In this document: positions 16,216 through 18,770 of the stretch, piece by piece
Position numbering within the stretch: the stretch's first letter is position 1
Layout of the letters: every line of letters starts with the position of its first letter
Source of the DNA: Deltaproteobacteria bacterium
Lineage (GTDB): Bacteria > Desulfobacterota > Desulfobacteria > Desulfobacterales > SURF-7
Length of the DNA stretch: 18,770 bases
Reading direction: 5' to 3'
Assembly (NCBI GenBank): GCA_019307665.1
Contig: JAFDJC010000015.1
Location: 1 to 18,770 of the forward strand
Position numbers and translations under genes: made by a program
The notes under the pieces: generated by a model
Databases searched by the model: none
What the model was told of the DNA's origin: nothing
What the model saw: the letters and a program-made list of their open reading frames with translations, nothing else

Positions 16216-16551
16216 ATGTCAATTTTTATCATACTGATACATGTCATTGTGTGCCTGGCATTAATTATGATAGTGCTGCTTCAGACAGGGAAGGGCGCTG
16301 ATATGGGCGCTGCCTTTGGCGGCGGTGCCAGCCAGACACTATTTGGCAGTACGGGAGCATCGACGTTTTTGAGCAAGGCAACAACAGTTGTAGCAATTAT
16401 TTTTATGTTTACTTGTTTTGTTCTCGCCTATATGTCTTCACATAAAAGTGCGCCATCAATTATGCAGGATGTGAAAGCACCGGTTGAACAATCGGCATCT
16501 GCGACCGCCGGTTCCGGAGACCCGGAAAGCACTCCGGTCAATGCGGAATAG
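16216..16551 (+). CDS. secG: Preprotein translocase subunit SecG
   Basis: Small inner-membrane subunit of the SecYEG channel that assists SecA-driven export. The 111 residues form two membrane helices (about 2-22 and 55-73) around the conserved loop LLQTGKGADMGAAFGGGASQ and LFGSTGASTFLSKAT. The C-terminal tail (about 80-111) is a Ser/Ala/Pro-rich linker, common and variable in SecG. The ribosome binding site is weak (CGGAAAAAA). Its stop lies 20 bases before tRNA-Leu(GAG), so gene and tRNA are probably co-transcribed. Confidence 0.96.
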   Translation: MSIFIILIHVIVCLALIMIVLLQTGKGADMGAAFGGGASQTLFGSTGASTFLSKATTVVAIIFMFTCFVLAYMSSHKSAPSIMQDVKAPVEQSASATAGSGDPESTPVNAE

Positions 16552-16571
16552 ATGTTAAACGCGCTCAATGT

Positions 16572-16656
16572 GCCGAAGTGGTGGAATTGGTAGACACGCA
16601 GTGTTGAGGGCGCTGTGGGGAGACCCGTGCCGGTTCGATTCCGGCCTTCGGCACCA
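16572..16656 (+). tRNA. tRNA-Leu (anticodon GAG)
   Basis: A class II tRNA of 85 bases with encoded CCA. The acceptor stem pairs GCCGAAG (16572-16578) with CTTCGGC (16646-16652), discriminator A, then CCA at 16654-16656. The anticodon stem CAGTG/CGCTG (one G-U pair) carries loop TTGAGGG with anticodon GAG at 16606-16608. A variable arm (GGG, AGA-type loop, CCC) marks it as a leucine tRNA. The T-stem GCCGG/CCGGC has loop TTCGATT. It reads CUC and CUU codons. E. coli also has secG followed by tRNA-Leu(GAG). Confidence 0.97.
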
Positions 16657-16662
16657 TTTGAT

Positions 16663-16692
16663 AATAACCTGCTGTTAATACAACAGGTTATT
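16663..16692 (+). terminator. Possible terminator after tRNA-Leu
   Basis: AATAACCTG (16663-16671) and CAGGTTATT (16684-16692) form a perfect nine-base-pair stem with a 12-base loop, six bases after the tRNA CCA. The following CTATGCTTTCT is only moderately T-rich, so termination strength is uncertain; it is the only hairpin after the long rightward gene set. Confidence 0.5.
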
Positions 16693-16720
16693 CTATGCTT
16701 TCTGTGCTAAAACCCCTTCA

Positions 16721-16755
16721 TTTCATCTCTCTTACACACCTATCTTTCATCTCTC
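16721..16755 (+). repeat. Direct repeat TTTCATCTCTC
   Basis: The 11-mer TTTCATCTCTC occurs at 16721-16731 and again, identically, at 16745-16755, 24 bases apart from start to start (a little over two helical turns). The second copy ends one base before a perfect TATAAT hexamer. Confidence 0.55.
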
Positions 16756-16889
16756 ATATAATACGTAATTTAACTAAGTAATTACTAATTGACAAACTAG
16801 CATTTACTTGTAACATAAATTTTGTTTTAGTAGATCCAGCCTAAAAACCTGCCATTTTTTTTATGATGATAAAACGATAAATTCAACTC

Positions 16890-16904
16890 CTCCTGAGGCA
16901 GGAG
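16890..16904. other. Small GC-rich hairpin
   Basis: CTCCTG and CAGGAG (16890-16895 and 16899-16904) pair around AGG in otherwise AT-rich DNA. There is no following T-tract, so it is not a standard terminator. Function unknown. Confidence 0.4.
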
Positions 16905-16922
16905 CTCACAAGCCACAGATCT

Positions 16923-16977
16923 TAACAGGAATAGCCGAGTATCTGTTATTGGACAGAGAAAAAGAGACGTGTAAGAT
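16923..16977 (+). promoter_or_regulatory. Candidate TetR promoter with flanking dyad
   Basis: TTGGAC (16949-16954), a 17-base spacer and TAAGAT (16972-16977) form a modest sigma-70 promoter with a leader of about 68 bases to the ATG at 17052. Directly upstream TAACAG (16923-16928) and CTGTTA (16943-16948) form a perfect six-base inverted repeat with a 14-base centre, abutting the -35 box, a reasonable place for an autoregulatory operator. This is inference from position and symmetry. Confidence 0.3.
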
Positions 16978-17051
16978 ATAAGTTTGAAAATGGAGTTTCG
17001 GTTGTGCTCGGAGACTCTACGAATAACAAAAAGCGTATTGGGAGAAATAGC

Positions 17052-17660
17052 ATGCCTTCGATTCCAGAACTTGAAGCCATAAGAAAAGCACAAATACTGG
17101 AAGCAGCTCTTTTTACAATTGCTGAAAATGGATGCGCTAATGTTACAATGGATGACATATGTAAAGCAGCCGGCCTTTCAAAAGGAGGACTTGCGCATTA
17201 CTATCATTCAAAAAAAGATCTTTTTTACGCAGTGTTCGAAGAATTTTTTGATCAGATATTTAAGCGATCCAGGGAAACCATGGCACAAAAGGATGACCCC
17301 CTGGAAAAACTGCTTTCATTCGATTGGCTTTACGATCGCACAGACCCTGATGCACCTCTCGCTTATCCGATTTTGTTCGATTTTTTATCAATCACTGTAC
17401 ATGATGATCAATATAAAAAATTGTATCATGAATGGATTTGTAACTGGGTTGTCCTACTAAGTGATGCGCTGAAACAAGGGATTTCAGATGGACTTTTCCC
17501 TGACCTTGACGTTGAAAAAACAGCTCGAACCATATCTTCAATATATAATGGCATTGCAACACGATGGTATCTTGATCATGAATCTCATTCGACTGAGTGG
17601 GCTATTGATGCATTCAAACGGTCAATAACAGGACTTCTATACACATATGCTAAAAAATAA
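17052..17660 (+). CDS. TetR/AcrR-family transcriptional regulator
   Basis: A 202-residue regulator. The N-terminal TetR DNA-binding domain (about 8-60) has helix 1 RKAQILEAALFTIAENG, then VTMDDICKAAGLSKGGLAHY as the helix-turn-helix, followed by YHSKKDLFYAVFEEFF. The C-terminal ligand-binding half (about 75-202) is helical and aromatic-rich, resembling BetI-like TetR C-domains, without a ligand signature I can name. The start is ATG 17052, seven bases after GGGAG; a GTG at 17004 would add 16 residues lacking any domain feature. No regulated enzyme or transporter gene lies within 600 bases on either side, so the target is unknown. Spacing and base composition differ from the packed operon before it. 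Confidence 0.92.
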   Translation: MPSIPELEAIRKAQILEAALFTIAENGCANVTMDDICKAAGLSKGGLAHYYHSKKDLFYAVFEEFFDQIFKRSRETMAQKDDPLEKLLSFDWLYDRTDPDAPLAYPILFDFLSITVHDDQYKKLYHEWICNWVVLLSDALKQGISDGLFPDLDVEKTARTISSIYNGIATRWYLDHESHSTEWAIDAFKRSITGLLYTYAKK

Positions 17661-18287
17661 TAAGACATGTAAGGGCGCTAATATGGCTCTATTGGACGAG
17701 TTAGAAATTTAATCGTTGAAGGGCTCTCCACCTGATGGTAACCAGGATTTGTTTTCCAGAATACCCAATCTGCAAAATGCGAGGCCGTGCCACGACCGCG
17801 GGATTCTTCCTCTTGCATCTCCATGATCTCCAAACAGCAACCGAGCAAGCCCGCCGCTGAACAGCATTATTGATATATTGAGAAATTGCAAACTGTCAAA
17901 TTAATTGAAATTATAGCTGATATAATCTGGATATATGAAAAGCGCAGCGCAATCAACAGGTTTTTCAAATTTTAATCGACTGTGATTTCAATCGAATATC
18001 GCATGGAAATTCTGAACTGATATTTGCCGGATTGTTGGAGATATCTGTAATAGAACGATCTGGTTTCATTGAGATGGATTTCTGAAAAGCACAACCTCAG
18101 CAAGTTTTGAAAATCTTGTGATCTGCAAAATAAATGTAAAAATCCCCAGAGATCGATTTTGCTATTTTTGACAGATAGGAATTGCAAAACACGAACTTTA
18201 ATTTTCCATTTTCTCTGACATTTGAATAGAATCCATGAAGGTTGGTATTGACATTACTCAAGCATCAGAGATTATAAAGAGGGATAG
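17661..18287. other. Gene-poor stretch of unknown origin
   Basis: About 627 bases with no recognised gene. The part from about 17720 to 17870 is clearly richer in G and C than its surroundings and is open in several frames; the rest (17880-18287) is AT-rich. Two unconvincing minus-strand frames (17709-17891 and 17972-18187) lie here. No tRNA, no full terminal inverted repeats and no transposase motif was found. It could be decayed genes or a dispersed non-coding repeat. Confidence 0.4.
17709..17891 (-). CDS. Doubtful short ORF, 60 residues
   Basis: A 60-residue frame whose N-terminus is hydrophobic (about 2-20) and whose middle is Gly/Arg-rich (GDHGDARGRIPRSWHG), ending WLPSGGEPFND. I do not recognise it. 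Its DNA is GC-richer than the region, and neighbouring frames are also open over much of the same stretch, so openness is weak evidence of coding. It could be a decayed gene end or part of a dispersed repeat. Confidence 0.15.
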   Translation of the reverse strand: MQFLNISIMLFSGGLARLLFGDHGDARGRIPRSWHGLAFCRLGILENKSWLPSGGEPFND

Positions 18288-18770
18288 CTATGGTAGTGAT
18301 AACTTCACGCTTATTTCCCAATCCAAATCTCCATCAGCCTGAGTTGCATCCACATAATTGTTTCCAGAATCTAATACAACACGGAAAGTGTAACTGCCTA
18401 TACCATCTATCGGGCGAATGACATTTAGAGCATTATTAGGGCAAACCTCATTGTAGTCGGCATAAAGATGGGTTGTTATTAAAAGAGAATAGGCACCCGT
18501 AATATCTTTACTGCCATCAACTTCTACTAAGACATACCCCTCTGAACTAATCTGGCACTCTTTTTCTTCAGGACTGCCGGGAAAATAAGTAACAGAACCT
18601 GAGCGGGTAGCTTGAAATCTCCCTGGAGATTTATCTTTTATATTTGCAATACCAGTGCTGCTGTCCACTGTCTCGGCAAGGATTTGAACTACGCCTTCGA
18701 CATTTATGGACACCTGGGATTCATAGGGGGGAGTAGGCCCACCTGTTGAACTCATGGCTTCTGATGCTGA
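18288..18770 (-). CDS. Unrecognised beta-rich protein, 3' part (runs off the window)
   Basis: The frame is open from the TAG at 18288-18290 to the window edge. An ATG at 18755 would give 155 residues, but no good ribosome binding site precedes it, the frame continues upstream (reading SASEAMSSTGG) and no signal peptide is visible, so this is probably the C-terminal part of a longer protein. A flexible Ser/Gly/Pro stretch leads into alternating strands rich in Val, Ile, Tyr and Thr. Two cysteines (C67 and C105 from that ATG) could form a disulfide, and the end is acidic (DATQADGDLDWEISVKL). This suggests a secreted or surface beta-sandwich domain. I recognise no family and assign no function. 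Confidence 0.6.
   Translation of the reverse strand, partial: SASEAMSSTGGPTPPYESQVSINVEGVVQILAETVDSSTGIANIKDKSPGRFQATRSGSVTYFPGSPEEKECQISSEGYVLVEVDGSKDITGAYSLLITTHLYADYNEVCPNNALNVIRPIDGIGSYTFRVVLDSGNNYVDATQADGDLDWEISVKLSLP

Larger units (their letters stand above)
16693..17051. other. Long intergenic region upstream of the TetR gene
   Basis: About 359 bases without a convincing gene. It holds a direct repeat (16721-16755), a consensus TATAAT at 16757-16762 without a matching -35 box, the perfect palindrome AGTAATTACT (16777-16786), TTGACA at 16789-16794 with a poor TAACAT 16 bases on, a small hairpin (16890-16904) and a dyad with a promoter-like pair near 16923-16977. Short open frames exist on both strands (for example 16827-17093 minus), but none has a good start site or recognisable product. 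Confidence 0.5.

Noticed and set aside
16827..17093. An 88-codon minus-strand frame before the TetR gene
   Set aside because: It overlaps the TetR start, lacks a ribosome binding site and shows no protein features.
17972..18187. A 71-codon minus-strand frame in the gene-poor region
   Set aside because: No ribosome binding site, no recognisable motif, and surrounding DNA of the same composition; length is within chance for AT-rich DNA.
1..18770. CRISPR array, prophage, toxin-antitoxin pair or anti-phage system
   Set aside because: No regularly spaced repeats with unique spacers, no integrase, transposase or phage proteins and no defence-type domains were seen on either strand.

Overview
The window looks like the chromosome of an anaerobic, AT-rich Gram-negative deltaproteobacterium, probably of the Desulfobacterales (Desulfobacterota). 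The basis is the gene content: Lpt and KDO lipopolysaccharide genes, a metal-dependent type of KdsA, the HcyBio (DUF39) homocysteine protein seen in sulfate reducers and methanogens, and the order lptB-rpoN-hpf-ptsN-rapZ-EIIA. The taxonomic placement is inference from content; no marker gene was compared.

Left arm (positions 126-7029, minus strand). Six tightly packed genes run right to left: an M23 peptidase-like membrane protein, HcyBio, lepB, pyrB, pyrC and a PilR/NtrC-type sigma-54 activator. Gaps run from -14 to 34 nt, so this is probably one operon. A good sigma-70 promoter (TTGATT, 17 nt, TATTAT) lies just before its first gene. Right arm (7211-16656, plus strand). A second long set reads outward from the same intergenic region: kdsA, kdsC, lptC, lptA, lptB, rpoN, hpf, ptsN, rapZ, a mannose-family PTS EIIA, gap, tpiA, secG and tRNA-Leu(GAG). 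The stretch from kdsA to the EIIA gene is an unbroken operon with overlaps or gaps of at most 25 nt. The gap-tpiA-secG-tRNA part has wider spacers, one of which holds a heptanucleotide repeat.

Functionally, the right arm makes KDO, moves lipopolysaccharide to the outer membrane, and carries sigma-54 with a regulatory (non-transporting) phosphotransferase set and a ribosome hibernation factor. The left arm makes pyrimidines and homocysteine, processes exported proteins, and ends in an activator that would work with the sigma-54 encoded in the other arm.

Right end (16657-18770). After the tRNA and a possible terminator, gene density drops sharply. There is one TetR-family regulator with a long upstream region containing several dyads, then about 630 bases without a recognisable gene. 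Last comes the 3' part of a beta-rich, unrecognised protein on the minus strand, whose reading frame runs off the window edge. This is the only part that looks accessory. I found no CRISPR array, phage module, intact transposase or obvious new multi-gene system. The most useful leads are the placement of HcyBio, the pair of unlike EIIA proteins, the heptad repeats, and the unexplained DNA after the tRNA.
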